Origin: Taudactylus pleione
Taxonomy: Eukaryota; Chordata; Amphibia; Anura; Myobatrachidae
Assembly: GCA_031769625.1 (NCBI GenBank)
Contig: JAUIMM010002011.1
Location: 186,001 to 250,000, forward strand
DNA: 64,000 nucleotides
Direction of reading: 5' to 3'
The position numbers and the translations under genes were made by a program. Under the pieces are notes generated by a model. That model had not been told where the DNA came from. It saw nothing but the letters and a program-made list of their open reading frames with translations, and did not search any database. Below are positions 23,266 through 34,775 of the stretch, one piece after another (position 1 is the stretch's first letter; each line of letters opens with the position of its first letter).

Positions 23266-24203
23266 ATGGAACCGGCCACGGATCAGGAGTGGATTTGTTC
23301 CGGTGCATTTCTGGTCGTTTAGAAAATCTGGAAAACATGCAGCATCAGATGGCTCAATTTCTGCAAGGGATGTCCAAGCGACAGGATAGTTTGCAAACTT
23401 CCTTTTCTACCCCTGAAGTACCAGCATCTACATCCGCATCAGTGTCTGGGAATACAGGAGACAGATCATCTCCCCGCTTACATCTTCCTTTACCAAATAA
23501 ATTTGACGGCAATCCTAAACTCTGCCGAGGATTCCTAAAGCAGTGTGACATACATTTTACCCTGCAGCCTGACAACTTTCTAACTGCAAGAACTAAAGTG
23601 GCTTATATAGTATCTCTGTTATCCGGCCAGGCCTTGGAATGGGCTTCCCCACTCTGGGAGCGCTCAGATCCACTGCTGGATAATTATGCAGGCTTTGTGT
23701 CATCCTTCAGGAGGATTTTCGATGAACCTGGGCGTACTGTATCAGCATCATCAAACATCATGACACTGAGACAAGGGGTCCGTCCTGTCAGTCAATATGC
23801 CGTGCAATTTCAAATTTTAGCATCAGAGCTCAAATGGAATGAGGAAGCCCTCACCTCGACCTTCTGGCATGGGTTGTCAGACCGACTAAAGGATGATCTA
23901 GTCACTCGAGACCTTCCTACTAATCTGAACGACATGATTTCGTTGTGTATCAAAGTTGACCTACGCTTCAGGGAACGTCAGGCTGAAAAAAACAGAACTG
24001 ACCGGCAAAGGTCATTTACCCCCTCCATTTCTACCCGTCCCATTCCTTCTCCTACTGAAGAGGAGCCTATGCAGGTGAATCATACACACCTCTCCAAAGA
24101 AGAACGTCAGAGAAGAATGCAAAAGAACCTCTGTCTGTACTGCGGAGAGTCCGGTCACCTGCTGATCTCCTGCCCTCGTATACCAGGAAATGCCAAATCC
24201 TAA
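23266..24203 (+). pseudogene. gag of element 1 (frameshifted near its start)
   Basis: The likely start is ATG at 23266 (MEPATDQ), by analogy with element 2. About 20-25 bp later the reading frame must change to reach the 300-residue open frame that runs to TAA at 24201-24203. The protein has the capsid core of sushi-type Gag (a segment with LEWASPLWERSDP and RRIFDEPGRT). It ends in a zinc knuckle CLYCGESGHLLISC (spacing C-2-C-4-H-4-C) that binds the RNA genome. The AGGAAAT at 24185-24191 marks the gag-pol shift position but no longer fits a slippery heptamer. Confidence 0.88.
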
Positions 24204-25753
24204 CTGACCCTGGAGACATCAAGTTAGGAGTTATGAACCCGTCTCCAAAAATTAAAGATTTCACGATTACCCTAGCCTTGGATCTTAAACCCAAACCTGT
24301 CTTTGCTACTGCTCTACTCGACTCGGGAGCAGCCGGAAATTTCATAACGTCTAGTTTCATAGATTAATTTCAGATTCCTTGTTTGTCTCTCAACCATGCC
24401 ATCTCTCTGACCTCTATAGACGGACGCCCTCTAACTAGCGGGATAGTCACCAAAGAGACTCAACCAGTATTGGTCCGAATTGGGGCACTTCATTCTGAGT
24501 CCTTAAAATTCCTGGTGATATCAGAGGCCTCTCAAGAAATTGTTCTTGGTCTACCCTGGTTACGTCAACATAATCCCAGGATTGATTGGAGTTCTATGCA
24601 GATTCTGTCATGGGGTATGGACTGTCAGAAATCCTGTCTTCCAAAAATTCGACCTGTGAGAAAGACAGTTCCATTAGTTTCTTCTGCCATTCCCAAGGAA
24701 TATCAGATGTTCGCCGATGTTTTCTCTGAACAACAAGCAAATATCTTACCCCCTCATAGGGAATGGGACTGTCCAATTGAATTGATACCTGATAAGATAC
24801 CACCTCGTGGTCGCACCTATCCGCTGTCCTTGCCTGAGACTCAAGCCATGACCGAGTACATCCGGGACAACCTGGCAAAGGGGTTAATTCGCCCCTCTAC
24901 TTCACCTGCCGGAGCTGGGTTTTTCTTCGTTGGCAAGAAGGACGGTGGTCTAAGACCATGTATCGATTATCGAGGCCTTAATGACATTACTGTAAAGAAT
25001 CGATACCCTCTTCCCCTGATTACTGAGTTGTTTGATAGGGTCAAGGGCTCTGTAATTTTTTCTAAATTAGATCTGAGAGGGGCTTACAACCTCATTCGTA
25101 TCCGAGCTGGCGATGAATGGAAGACCACTTTTAATACCAGAGATGGACATTTCGAGTATTTAGTAATGCCTTTTGGATTGTGTAACGCCCCTGCTGTCTT
25201 TCAAAGTTTCGTTAATGAGATTTTCCGGGATCTGTTATATGTTTCTGTTGTTGTCTATCTGGATGACATACTGATTTTTTCACCCTCTGTGGCTAAACAT
25301 CAAGAACATGTTAAAGAAGTTCTGACCCGTTTGAGAGAAAACCACCTTTACTGCAAACTGGAGAAGTGCGTCTTTGGAGTGCCCAGTGTACCTTTTCTCG
25401 GCTATGTAATATCTGGCTCCAGTTTAGAAATGGACTCCAAGAAGGTACAAGCGATTCTGGATTGGACCCGACCTCAGACACTGAAGGCCATCCAGAGATT
25501 GTTGGGCTTCGCCAATTATTATAGACGCTTCATTAAGGGATTTTCTACACTGCTGGCTCCCATTGCAGCCCTGACCCGCAAAGGTGCTAATCCTGCCCAA
25601 TGGTCACCTGAGGCAGAGTCTGCCTTTCATCTTCTAAAACAGGCCTTTATCTCAGCACCAGTTCTTCGACAACCAGAGTTGGACAGGCCTTTTTTGTTGG
25701 AAGTAGACGCATCATCTGAAGCTGTGGGAGCAGTCTTGTCTCAACATTATTAG
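24204..25753 (+). pseudogene. pol of element 1: protease, reverse transcriptase, start of RNase H
   Basis: The sequence is in the -1 frame relative to gag. The aspartic protease active site LLDSGAAGNFI lies near 24316-24348, followed by an in-frame TAA at 24365-24367. From 24368 the frame is open for about 460 codons. It holds a protease remainder, then an RT palm and fingers with SKLDLRGAYN (motif A), LVMPFGLCNAP, and the catalytic VVYLDDILIFS with YLDD at 25256-25267. RNase H starts with LEVDASSEAVGAVLS, and the frame is stopped by TAG at 25751-25753. Conservation of the catalytic aspartates shows these stops are late damage. Confidence 0.92.
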
Positions 25754-26329
25754 GACAACCGAGTCCATCCGTGTGGGTTCTTTTCTAAAAAATTCTCACC
25801 TGCCGAAAGGAACTACGACATAGGTGAGCAAGAACTACTAGCTGTAAAGTTGGCGTTGAAGGAATGGAGATATTTGCTAGAAGGCGCCAAGTTTCCATTT
25901 ACTGTATTTACGGACCATAGAAATCTCCTATTTCTCAAAAACCTCCAATGTGTGAATCCTCATTTGGCCCGCTGGGCAATATTCTTTGCCAGGTTTCAGT
26001 TCACCCTGACCTTCCGGTCTGGAGCACTTAATCAGAAGGCTGATGCCCTATCGAGATCTCTCCTCTGTGATGATCAATCTGAAAATCAAAGCAATACTCC
26101 TGTCTTGGAATCAAGAGTTTTCGCCGCATTACAACTTCAGCCTCCTACGGGAAAATCATTTGTGGCCCCGGAATTAAGGAAGCAGCTTCTCACTTGGGCA
26201 CATTCCTCTCGCTTCGCAGGGCACTCAGGCACTCGGAAGACCTTGGAGTTCCTGAAAAGACACTATTGGTGGCCTTCTATGAAGGCAGATATAATGAAGT
26301 TCATCTCTTCCTGCTCCTCCTGTGCCTAG
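25754..26329 (+). pseudogene. pol of element 1: rest of RNase H and integrase zinc domain
   Basis: Same frame as the preceding segment. It contains the RNase H parts EQELLAVKLALKEWRYLL, FTDHRNL and NQKADALSRS. The integrase N-terminal HHCC zinc finger follows, with histidines in WAHSSRFAGHSG and cysteines in SSCSSCA. A TAG at 26327-26329 interrupts directly after the last cysteine. Confidence 0.9.
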
Positions 26330-27172
26330 CATAAATCATCACGACAAGCTCCAGCTGGGGAATTGCTTCCATTACCTACTTCATCACGTCCATGGACGCA
26401 TCTCTCCATGGATTTCGTCACAGACCTGCCAGTCTCTCAAGGTTTCAACACTATCTGGGTTGTAATAGACCGATTTTCTAAGATGGTCCACTATATACCA
26501 TTGAAGAAGTTACCTTCTGCCCCTGACCTGGCACAGTTGTTTGTCCAACACATATTTCGTCTACATGGCCTTCCTGCTGAAATTGTCTCTGACCGTGGTG
26601 TGCAGTTTACTGCAAAATTCTGGAGGGCTTTGTGTTCTGTTCTTCAAGTGAAGTTAAACTTTTCCACGGCCTACCATCCGCAAAGCAACGGCTCCACCGA
26701 GAGAGTTAATCAAGATCTAGAGACTTTCTTAAGAATTTTTATGTCATCTTCCCAGGACAATTGGGCTGCCTTGCTGCCGTGGGCTGAGTTTGCACATAAG
26801 GCTTCCTACCACTCGTCAACTAACCAAACGCCATTTCAGGTTGTATATGGCCTTCATCCTCATGTTCCCGAATTCCAAAGCCTGCCTGTTTTCGATGTTC
26901 CGGCCGTGGAGGACACGGTGCGGAATTTTGCTGCCATCTGGACTCAAGTACGGTCTGATTTGTTGAAGGCATCCTCTCGCTATAAGACCCAGGCCGATAG
27001 AAAGCGTAGAATAGTTCCACGCATGCAAGTTGGAAGCCAGGTCTGGTTATCCACCCGGAATCTTCGTCTGAGGGTTCCTTCTATGAAATTTGCACCACGC
27101 TTCATTGGTCCCTTCTCCATAACAGAAGTCATTAATCCAGTGGCCTATCGTCTACAGTTACCCCATACCTAA
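26330..27172 (+). pseudogene. pol of element 1: integrase catalytic core
   Basis: The frame continues after the TAG. The DDE core is visible: aspartate in SMDFVTDLP, aspartate in IVSDRGVQF, and glutamate in [10 protein letters not shown], after the conserved TAYHPQSNG. Behind it is a region with KTQADRKRR and [12 protein letters not shown], the GPF/Y-type module ([18 protein letters not shown]). The frame ends in TAA at 27170-27172 because of a frameshift, since the downstream part continues in another frame. Confidence 0.9.
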
Positions 27173-27450
27173 AAATCCCTAATTCTTTCCATATTTCCTT
27201 ATTGAAGCCCCTGGTCTTGAATACATTCCATAGTGCTCTGCCTGCTTCTCCTCAAGTCCAGACGGAGAGAGGAGTTGAGTTTGAGGTCGCGTAGATCTTG
27301 GACTCTCGTCTACGCAGATGTCATCTACAGTATTTGCTGGACTGGAAAGGTTACGGTCCAGAGGAACGTTGCTGGACCGATGCTCATGATGTCCACGCTC
27401 CCATGCTCATCAGGAGATTCCATTCTGCCCATCCGGAGAAGCCTGGTGAG
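27171..27450 (+). pseudogene. C-terminal chromodomain of element 1
   Basis: In a different frame from the integrase, the sequence reads a linker (SFHISLLKPLVLNTFHSA), then a chromodomain with [14 protein letters not shown] and a final helix ending in RRFHSAHPEKPG. A TAG at 27292-27294 replaces a residue at the start of the domain, just before ILDSR. Chromodomains of this element group are thought to steer integration to chromatin marks. Confidence 0.85.
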
Positions 27451-27467
27451 TGTCCTGAGGCCACCCC

Positions 27468-27480
27468 AAAAGGGTTGGGT
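27468..27480 (+). promoter_or_regulatory. Polypurine tract of element 1
   Basis: AAAAGGGTTGGGT lies 2 bp (AC) before the 3' LTR and would prime plus-strand DNA. The tract is imperfect because of its TT. Confidence 0.6.
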
Positions 27481-27482
27481 AC

Positions 27483-28233
27483 TGTCACGGCCAGGGTATT
27501 TCAGCATGGCGCTAGGCGAGTGTTACCTGTGAGGTCATTGTGGCGCGGGCTGTCTAGTGGCAGAGCTGGTGTCTGGCGGGGGGCTTTGGCTGCGCGCGTT
27601 GTTGTGCCGGCCTGTTGTCACTCTGCGCTGGTAAGGCCTGGCGGCGTCTCCATTCCGTTTGGCATGGGCGCCGCCATCTTGCCTTCTGGCCATGTGATGC
27701 GGCTGGCCAATCCTGGTGAGTCACATGTTCCCTCCGGCCAGTAACAGCACGGCATGGGGTATTTAGGAAGGGTCAGTGCCTTCCTTCTTTGCCGGTGTAA
27801 CGTGTATCTCAGCCTAGCTGAGAGGGAGTTTTCTGCGCTTTCCTGTTCCTGTGAATTCGCTGTCTGCCAGTCTGCCTGTCAGCTCCTAGCTCCCACTGGA
27901 CTACCCCGCTTCCCCCATCACCCTTGCCCATACCTGAGTGCCTGAGCCTGCTGACATCCTGCGCTTCAGTTCACTACCTGCATACCTGGCTTGATTATTT
28001 TCAGTTTCACTACCTGCACACCTGGACAGCTCTAATTGTTTCTACTTGGACATTAACCCTTTTACTCCCACCACAGAACTCTTGTGCACATTTATATATT
28101 CCTGGACTTTTATTTACTGCCACTTTATATGTCTACTCAAGCACTTATTAAAAATCCTAGTTTTATTTTCAAATCTGCTTCTGTGATCACTGCTGCTACC
28201 ACCCCGGGTCCACAAACAACCCAGAACATCACA
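27483..28233 (+). repeat. 3' LTR of element 1
   Basis: A 751-bp repeat of the 5' LTR with a number of substitutions. The TGCC start motif is altered here (TGCCGGTGTAA), so only the 5' LTR keeps complementarity to the primer-binding site. Confidence 0.95.
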
Positions 28234-28238
28234 ATTAG

Positions 28239-29600
28239 AGATTAAGCTCCCTATATTTGTTGATTGGCTCCCGGAGTTTGGCCACGCTCCCTTTTTATTT
28301 ATTTTTTGAAATATATCAACCCTAGGTCAGAGGCACACATGTAAAGGGGGGGGGTCTGAGGCACAGTTATGGGAGGGGGTCAGAGACACACTAGGTGAGG
28401 GATAAGGGCAAAGGAACAAATGGGAAGGTTCTGTGTGCCATTTTTTTTCTGCAGTGCAAGTAGGAGGAAAAAGATAATAAAGGAGAGGAGATGGTGGCAG
28501 GGAAACATGTGTGAGGACCCCTATGAGAGGGGGGCCAGGGGAAAATAACTTCTGTGCCCCCAAGTAAAAACGGTTCTGTACCTTCTACTACAAAGTTACT
28601 ATGTCAGTGTCAGATAAGGGGGATTCAGTGCTTCTTAAGGGGCACATCCACTAGGCGACTATGAAATGAGAGCACGATTACGACATTGTAATCGTGCAGT
28701 CGTTTCACAGTCTGTGATGTGCCTACACTGAATGATCAGTCGTTCAGTGTAGGCACATCCATCATCCTCGTACATGCTCAACATGATGTTATCGTTAGGT
28801 TGACCAACATGTTCGGGCGATAATAGATGTCAAAAACGACCAGCAGGCACGCGCATCGCTGGTCATTTTTTACTTTAAACTGCCCAATTTGCAGATGATT
28901 AACAAGCAATTGAACGATAACGATGTCAGATTAATAGAAGCAACCGGCCGCTGGCCACACAATGGACTGAGTGAGGTGAGCTGGTTGCATGGAGGTGGGC
29001 ACTGTAGGTACTCCGGGCACCATAGCAACTGCACTCCTTGCACCCACCAGAAGCTACACCCTTGGCTTCAACCAGTTTTAGGCTAACTGGATTTTGAAAC
29101 AGCAATCGAAATGTAATGTATATAAATGTGGGGAATTGCACCTAGGCGGAGATAATAACTGTTCTATTATACATTTAATACGATGAAATAGGAACATATT
29201 TAGTACTGAGGTATAGTGTATGACAAAAAGCTGAGTAGTAGTACATAGTATCAGGCAGCAGCTGCAGACAAATAAAATATTGTGATGCAAACTGCAGAAA
29301 GAAGAATACATTCAAGGGATGTCAATAAAATTATTATATAGTCCAGTATTACCATTGTATAAGTCACTGTGTAGATCACATACTGCATATCACTGTAAGA
29401 CAGACATATGAGAAATCCATGGGCATAACCTCATTCATAAAAGAAATGGAAGGGTTACATTGTAAAGTGATGTTAAAAAACATTTACTTTGGAAAACAGT
29501 TACCTTAGAAAAGACCTAATAAATGCTGTATGTATAAATATATTCAAAATCAACAAAAACATTTGTCTAATACACTTTCCATACCAAGGACCAAACAAAC
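28239..29600. other. No gene seen
   Basis: Between about 28640 and 28930 there are several short inverted repeats (for example ACGATTACGACATTG/TAATCGT and TTCAGTGTAGGCAC in both orientations) and the words CGCTGGTCATT and AACGATAACGAT, also found near 8410 and 34400. They suggest a decayed miniature family. No coding region is supported. Confidence 0.45.
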
Positions 29601-29628
29601 ATAGGATCACCAATTACACCAGGGTAAG

Positions 29629-30768
29629 ATCGAGTAGGGTAGGAAAGGATAGCATAAGATAGGGTAGGGTAGGATAGGATAGAGTAGGGTAGAATAGTGT
29701 GGTATAGGATAGGGTAGGGTAGGATAGGGTAGTATAGGATAGGGTAGGGTAGGATAGGGTAGAATAGGGTAGGATAGGATAAAATAGAGTAGGGTAGGAT
29801 AGGATAGAGTAGGGTACAATAGGGTAATATATGATAAGGTAGGGTAGGATAGGTATGAGAGGGTAGGGTAGGATAGGATAGGGTAGGATAAGGTATAATA
29901 GGATAAGATAGGATAGGTTAGAATAGAGAAGGATAGGAAAGGGTAGGATAGAGTAGGGTAGGATATGGTAGGGTAGAATAGGATAGGGTAGGATATGATA
30001 GAGTAGGGTAGGGTAGGGTAGGATAGGATAGGGTAGGATAGGGTAGGATAGGGCAGTATAGGATAGGATAGGAAAAGATAGGGTAGTATAGGATAGGGTA
30101 GGGTAGGATAGGGTATGAGAGGGTAGGGTAGGATAGGGTAGGATAAGATAGGATAGGTTAGAATAGAGAAGGAAAGGAAAGGGTAGGATAGAGTATGGTA
30201 AAATAGGGTAGGGTAGAATAGGGTAGGGTAGTATATGATAGAGTAGGGTAGGGTAGGATAGGGTATTATAGGATAGGATAAGATAGGGTAGTATAGGATA
30301 AGGTAGGATAGGATAGGATAAGGTAGGATATGGTAGGGGAGGATTGGATAGGATAGGGTAGAATAGAGTAGGGTAGGATAGGGTAGGGTAGAATAGGATA
30401 GGATAAGGTAGGATATGGTAGGATAGGGTAGGATAGAGTAGGGTCAGATATAATAGGGTAGGGTAGGATAGGGTAGTATAGGCTAGGATAGGATAAGATA
30501 GGGTAGGGTAGGATAGGATAGCGTAGGGTAGAATAGGGTAGTATAGGATAGGGTTGGATAGGGTAGTATAGGATAGGGTAGGATCGGATAAGATAACATA
30601 GGATAAGTTAGAATAGGGTAGAATAGGATAGGATAAGGTAGGATATGGTAGGGTAGGGTAGGATTGGATAGGATAGGGTAGGATAGAGTAGGGTAGGATA
30701 GGGTAGGGTAGAATAGGATAGGATAAGGTAGGATATGGTAGGGTAGGGTAGGATTGGATAGGATAAGA
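29629..30768 (+). repeat. Pentanucleotide satellite (TAGGR)n, about 1.14 kb
   Basis: Nearly the whole stretch is built of five-base steps, mostly TAGGG and TAGGA with variants TAGAG, TAAGG, TATGG and TAGAA. Longer higher-order blocks recur: the part around 30357-30420 is nearly repeated around 30676-30740. Apparent open frames with Y-P-T-L/Y-P-I-L peptides are consequences of the repeat. Confidence 0.95.
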
Positions 30769-30779
30769 AGTTCTTTACT

Positions 30780-32090
30780 GTGAGGGTGGTTTCATTGTAG
30801 ACTTCATTATCACTAGTTGTTAATAGCAAATTCATTAATAGAATTTAACAATGGGTTTGGATGCTTTTCTTACAAGAAATGATGTCTGTAACTATAAAAT
30901 TTATCCACACTACATTTTTGCATGCTTTCAGCTTTCTGGCATTACCCAAACATGACAGTACATTGTGCAGCTACTTTCAGGTCTAATTCCTTGATACACC
31001 TTAAGAGTAGCAAAAATGCAGCAGTGAACTGTACCTCCAATAGGCCCAGGTCACTGCACAAGCCAAATACTGTCACGTACCTGATTATCTGGCGAATGCT
31101 CTTATATTCACTCTGGGTCACATATTATTTGTTATAGTAAGTTTCACAAAATAATTATGATATACAGCAAGAAAATCTCCCTATGTCAATTGGAATACAT
31201 TTGAACCATGTCAGCCCCAAGATTGCTTTACCTTATTATTAAGGTAATACTTGCATCACTGCGTTACAATGGTTAGAACCCCTTCATATTCTGGCCCCCC
31301 AGCTACTGCCAGAACACCGCTATTATACTCTGCCATTGCACAATATACTGTGCCATTGTATCCTTTAATTGTAGCCTACCACATCAGGAGCCTGATTATG
31401 CTTAGGCTGACTTCACTAGTCATATGTTTGGAGTTAGCTTCTGATGCAACCAGTAACTTTGAAATTAGTCAGGCATTTTGTTTGTAATGTTATACGTTTG
31501 TACTGTATGTGAGACATGGTATCCTGTACTTTAGCTACGCAGATACAGTTACAAATTACAATCCATTTGAGGATTATTGAAATCTTTATTTACAATGCAT
31601 CTACATTTCCATGTATCTGACAGGGGAGTTTTATTGCTCTGCATTTCATAATATTTACTTGGAATTACATAATGTGTTGTATAATGCTTAGTTACATTAT
31701 TGGAGAAAGTTTAACTATGAAACCTGTAACCTATTTTAAACAGATCCACCTCTTTGTTCTTTACATCTAGTAAGATAGTAAGTAATCAATTCTTCATGAT
31801 ATTTCAGCTCCATGGGACCCTTGGGATGTACACAACACGTTCAGTAGGACACATGGCAATTTATGGGGCATAAGTTACACATTTTTGTATAGAGTATGTG
31901 CAACAAAAATTGCGTCCATATCCAAATGCATCTACATCCAATTGTATCTCATTCCAGTTACATAAATCTAAGAAGCATTTCCAGAATATGTACATAACCC
32001 ACCTGCGCACGCAGGGGGATTCCGAGTACCTAGAAACCCCCCTGCCCGCTGATCCATCCACGCAGCATAAGCTGCCCGCTGATCCATCCA
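30780..32090. other. Intergenic, nothing recognised
   Basis: AT-rich sequence with no coding region, RNA gene or transposon end that I can support. Confidence 0.5.
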
Positions 32091-32094
32091 AGGA

Positions 32095-32526
32095 GCTCAG
32101 GCAGGCTGTGTTTGTAATGTGCCGACTGCCTGCTTCCTGGATGCAAACAGGACGCTGTTATTTGCTCCAGCTAACAGGCACTTCAGGGTGCCGTAAGCCA
32201 GGAGAGCGGGGGCGGAGTGTATGGAGCCAGGCAACCAATGCGGGGGCAGCGCGTAGCGGTGTATATGTGGATGAAGTAAAGGGGTGGTCCGTTTTTGCAC
32301 AAGACCACCCCTTAGAAGTGTGGACTGGACAGCGGGAAAGTGACCGACCCGCGGAAGCCAGTCAGGACTCAGGAGCGGGTCGCGATTGCGGATGCAGCCG
32401 GGGGCAGGGCGCCTCCTCAGCTCCCCTTCCCAGCGGTCCAGCCCGGTCTGACCACAGTGATCCTGGACCCTGCGGCAGCTGCATTGTAACAGCACCACCT
32501 GCTCGAGCTCTACTTGCTTGGAAAGG
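32095..32526 (+). promoter_or_regulatory. GC-rich block, possible promoter and untranslated first exon
   Basis: Compared with its AT-rich surroundings, this block is GC- and CpG-rich. It has a GGGGGCGG box near 32208 and an ACCAAT box near 32232, and ends with GGAAAG followed by a consensus donor GTAAG at 32526-32530. This is the layout of a housekeeping-type promoter plus first exon on the plus strand. In mammals SLC38A2 lies downstream of SLC38A4 in the same direction, so a neighbouring SLC38 gene is a candidate, but no coding exon of it is visible here. It could equally be a GC-rich repeat. Confidence 0.3.
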
Positions 32527-32650
32527 TAAGAAGCAGGCGTCCTATAAGTTAGTATATACAACCAGGTCACTGACAGTCTGTCCAGCTGTGATGAGACTAC
32601 AAGTCCCAGCACACTTTGTCAACTGGAAATACAAGTATATACACTGTGTA

Positions 32651-32656
<6 letters not shown>

Positions 32657-32712
<56 letters not shown>
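32657..32712. repeat. (TA)n microsatellite
   Basis: Alternating TA broken only by one AATA step, followed by (CATATA) steps. Similar runs occur at 32847-32868, 33153-33180, 41556-41585 and 41860-41900. Confidence 0.85.
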
Positions 32713-32717
<5 letters not shown>

Positions 32718-32837
32718 CATATACACCGGTATATAGACAATTCATTTCTTGAAATTCCTCCTGTCCTATGAACTTGTTAATTTTATTATTTAGTCTGCTT
32801 GGTAATATATAGTTTATTTAGTGTGTATAGATACAGA

Positions 32838-32868
<31 letters not shown>

Positions 32869-33056
32869 CCAAAAAGTAAGAGGTGGCACTCAGACGACTA
32901 TACAATAAATCCACACGGAGCCTGTATATGATCAACGTTTCAGAACTTTATGTTGTTCTTTCGAAAGAACAACATAAAGTTCTGAAACATTGATCATATA
33001 CAGGCTCCGTGTGGATTTATTGTATAGTCGTCTGAGTGCCACCTCTTACTTTTTGG
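32869..33056. repeat. Spacerless 188-bp near-perfect palindrome
   Basis: The 94-bp arms 32869-32962 and 32963-33056 are reverse complements with only one mismatch that I see (AACGTTTCAG against CTGAAACATT). The centre is TTTCGAAA. It is bordered on the left directly by (TA)n. There is no coding potential. It shares words (GTATAGTC, AACGTTTCA, GGCACTC) with the hairpin that holds the SINE at 39173-39715. Confidence 0.95.
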
Positions 33057-33146
33057 AATTGTTGCGGGTATCGTGGCTGATACACCACGAGGAAGGCACC
33101 GGACGCGGTTGTTTGCTCACACAGCCAGGGAGTGCCGGCTACCAAT

Positions 33147-33184
<38 letters not shown>

Positions 33185-33415
33185 TGTCCCCGCCCTCTGT
33201 ATCTCTGTAACTCCCCCTCAGTATCCCTGTGCTCGCTTTCCCTTTAACTCCCCCCACGTAGGGGGGTAATAAATGATGTTGGCCGGGTGAGGCACTTACT
33301 GTCTTCCACTCCCGATGTTCTGATAGCTGATGCAAGTATTTGTCTGACTCACATGTCAATGAGTGCGGGGGAGGGGGATATACTGTATATATAATAGATA
33401 TATATTATAACGAGA

Positions 33416-33745
33416 TTTAGTCGGCATCCCGGCGTGCTGGATTTTGGCGCAGTATTTATACCGTCGGCATCCCGCAGGTAAGTATCAGGGTGTTAGGGGG
33501 AGGTTGGGGTGCGGGGTTAGGGTTAGGCACTAGGGGGAGGGTTAGGTTTAAGTACCGGGTAGGGGGTGTTATGTTTAGGGTGCGGGGAGAGGGAAGTTAG
33601 ACCTAGGCAATAGGGGGGAGGTTAGGAAAACACTTATCGTTGGTTCCTATGGGTGTTGGGATTCTGGCTGCTGGGATGCCGCTGTCGGTATTCTGACCAG
33701 CGGAATCACGACAGCCAGGATTTCATACCAAACCCTATTATAACA
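33416..33745. mobile_element. MITE-like element with CGGCATCCC-type ends
   Basis: GTCGGCATCCCG words at the left and GGGATGCCGCTGTCGG at the right flank an interior of GTTAGGGTTAGG-like strings. The same architecture (CCCGGCGG and GCCGGCGG ends, TAACCCTAACC interior) appears at 48181-48700 in the opposite sense. Superfamily and exact ends are not resolved. Confidence 0.5.
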
Positions 33746-34775
33746 CTTGAACTACACAATAAAGTGTATGCTGCAGGCTTATTCTGTTTAGACATCTTTC
33801 ATTGATTCTGTAATGAAGTATTTGGAAACCCCCCTTTAAAAATCCTGCGTTGCCACTGTAACCTGTGGCTGTTCTTACAATTTTCAGTCCAGGGGCCTGC
33901 CTAGGCTGCAGCTCAGGTCAGCACCAGCCAGGACTCCATAATTATCAAGCACCTCCCCCCGGGGCTAACTGTCCGGCTTGTGATCAGCAGAGGAAAGGGC
34001 TTCCAATGTGAAGCCAGTGCCAGTGCATGGACTAGGGAACTTCTGGGGGTGGTGGATTTTACTGGGGGGGGGGCTGTAAATAACTCATAGAAGACAGCAA
34101 ACATTCATTTACACTCTCATAGTCTCCTGGATTGTCTGATTGCAATCCCCCTTTTGCTGTTCTTCTTTTACCACACTTCCCTACATTGATTTTGAATGCA
34201 GCGCCTTAACTTATTTGCCATTCAAAACATTCTTCTACTGATTTTCTGCATTGTCAGACCTTGGCTTGGTTGTCTGTGCCTTACAGAAGTCAATATACTG
34301 TAACATACTTCTACTAACATACAAATGTATACAAACAAAATTGTATCAACAAACCTCTACTATAATCTCATGGTGTCTACACACTGGGCGATTAAAGTGG
34401 ATGACTGAATGATAACGATATCGTTATCATTCAGTCGTTCACTTTATCGTCCATTTTTTTACCTAAATGATGAACGACGAACGATGCGCGTTCCCGCAGG
34501 TTGTTCGTCTTTATCGTTCATCATGCAAACATGCAGGCCAACCTGACGATATTGTCAGGTTGCTGCATGTTGGGGAATGGGGGAGAGAGCCCAGCGCTGA
34601 ACGATATCGTTAATGATATTGTTCAGCGGGTGTGCTCAATTTCATGAATGACATTGAGCACACCCTGCCAGGGACGCACTAGACGATATCGCTCAGGCCA
34701 CACTAAGCACTTCTCCCATTGAAATCTTGCTTGATCAATATGTAATCTGTGTCTCTTAATATCATGTATACGAGG
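33746..34775. other. No gene seen; short inverted repeats
   Basis: Near 34385-34470 there is a hairpin with AACGATATCGTT at its centre, and AACGATATCGTT recurs near 34600. These resemble words at 8440 and 28915. No coding region is supported. Confidence 0.45.

Larger units (their letters stand above)
22465..28233 (+). mobile_element. Sushi-like Ty3/gypsy LTR retrotransposon 1 (chromovirus), inactivated
   Basis: A 5,769-bp element is framed by the 5-bp duplication ATTAG (22460-22464 and 28234-28238). It has two LTRs beginning TGTCAC and ending ATCACA, a gag gene with a zinc knuckle, protease, reverse transcriptase, RNase H, integrase, and a C-terminal chromodomain. The gene order protease-RT-RNase H-integrase defines Ty3/gypsy. 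The chromodomain plus the self-complementary priming site place it with the sushi/Tf1-type chromoviruses. No envelope gene is present. At least five lesions inactivate it: a gag frameshift near 23285, stops at 24365, 25751, 26327 and 27292, and a frameshift near 27170. Confidence 0.95.

Noticed and set aside
22465..28233. Endogenous retrovirus with envelope
   Set aside because: There is no frame between integrase/chromodomain and the 3' LTR for an envelope; a chromodomain marks a chromovirus-type retrotransposon. The same holds for element 2.
29629..30768. Interstitial telomere repeat
   Set aside because: The vertebrate telomere unit is TTAGGG; here the period is five and the second T is missing throughout.
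29607..30835. Y-P-T-L/Y-P-I-L repeat proteins on the minus strand
   Set aside because: They are translations of the pentanucleotide satellite, with no start context or domain.
33328..33336. TGATGCAAG as an amino-acid-response element
   Set aside because: The core word also occurs near 14096, and an 8-base match is not significant by itself.
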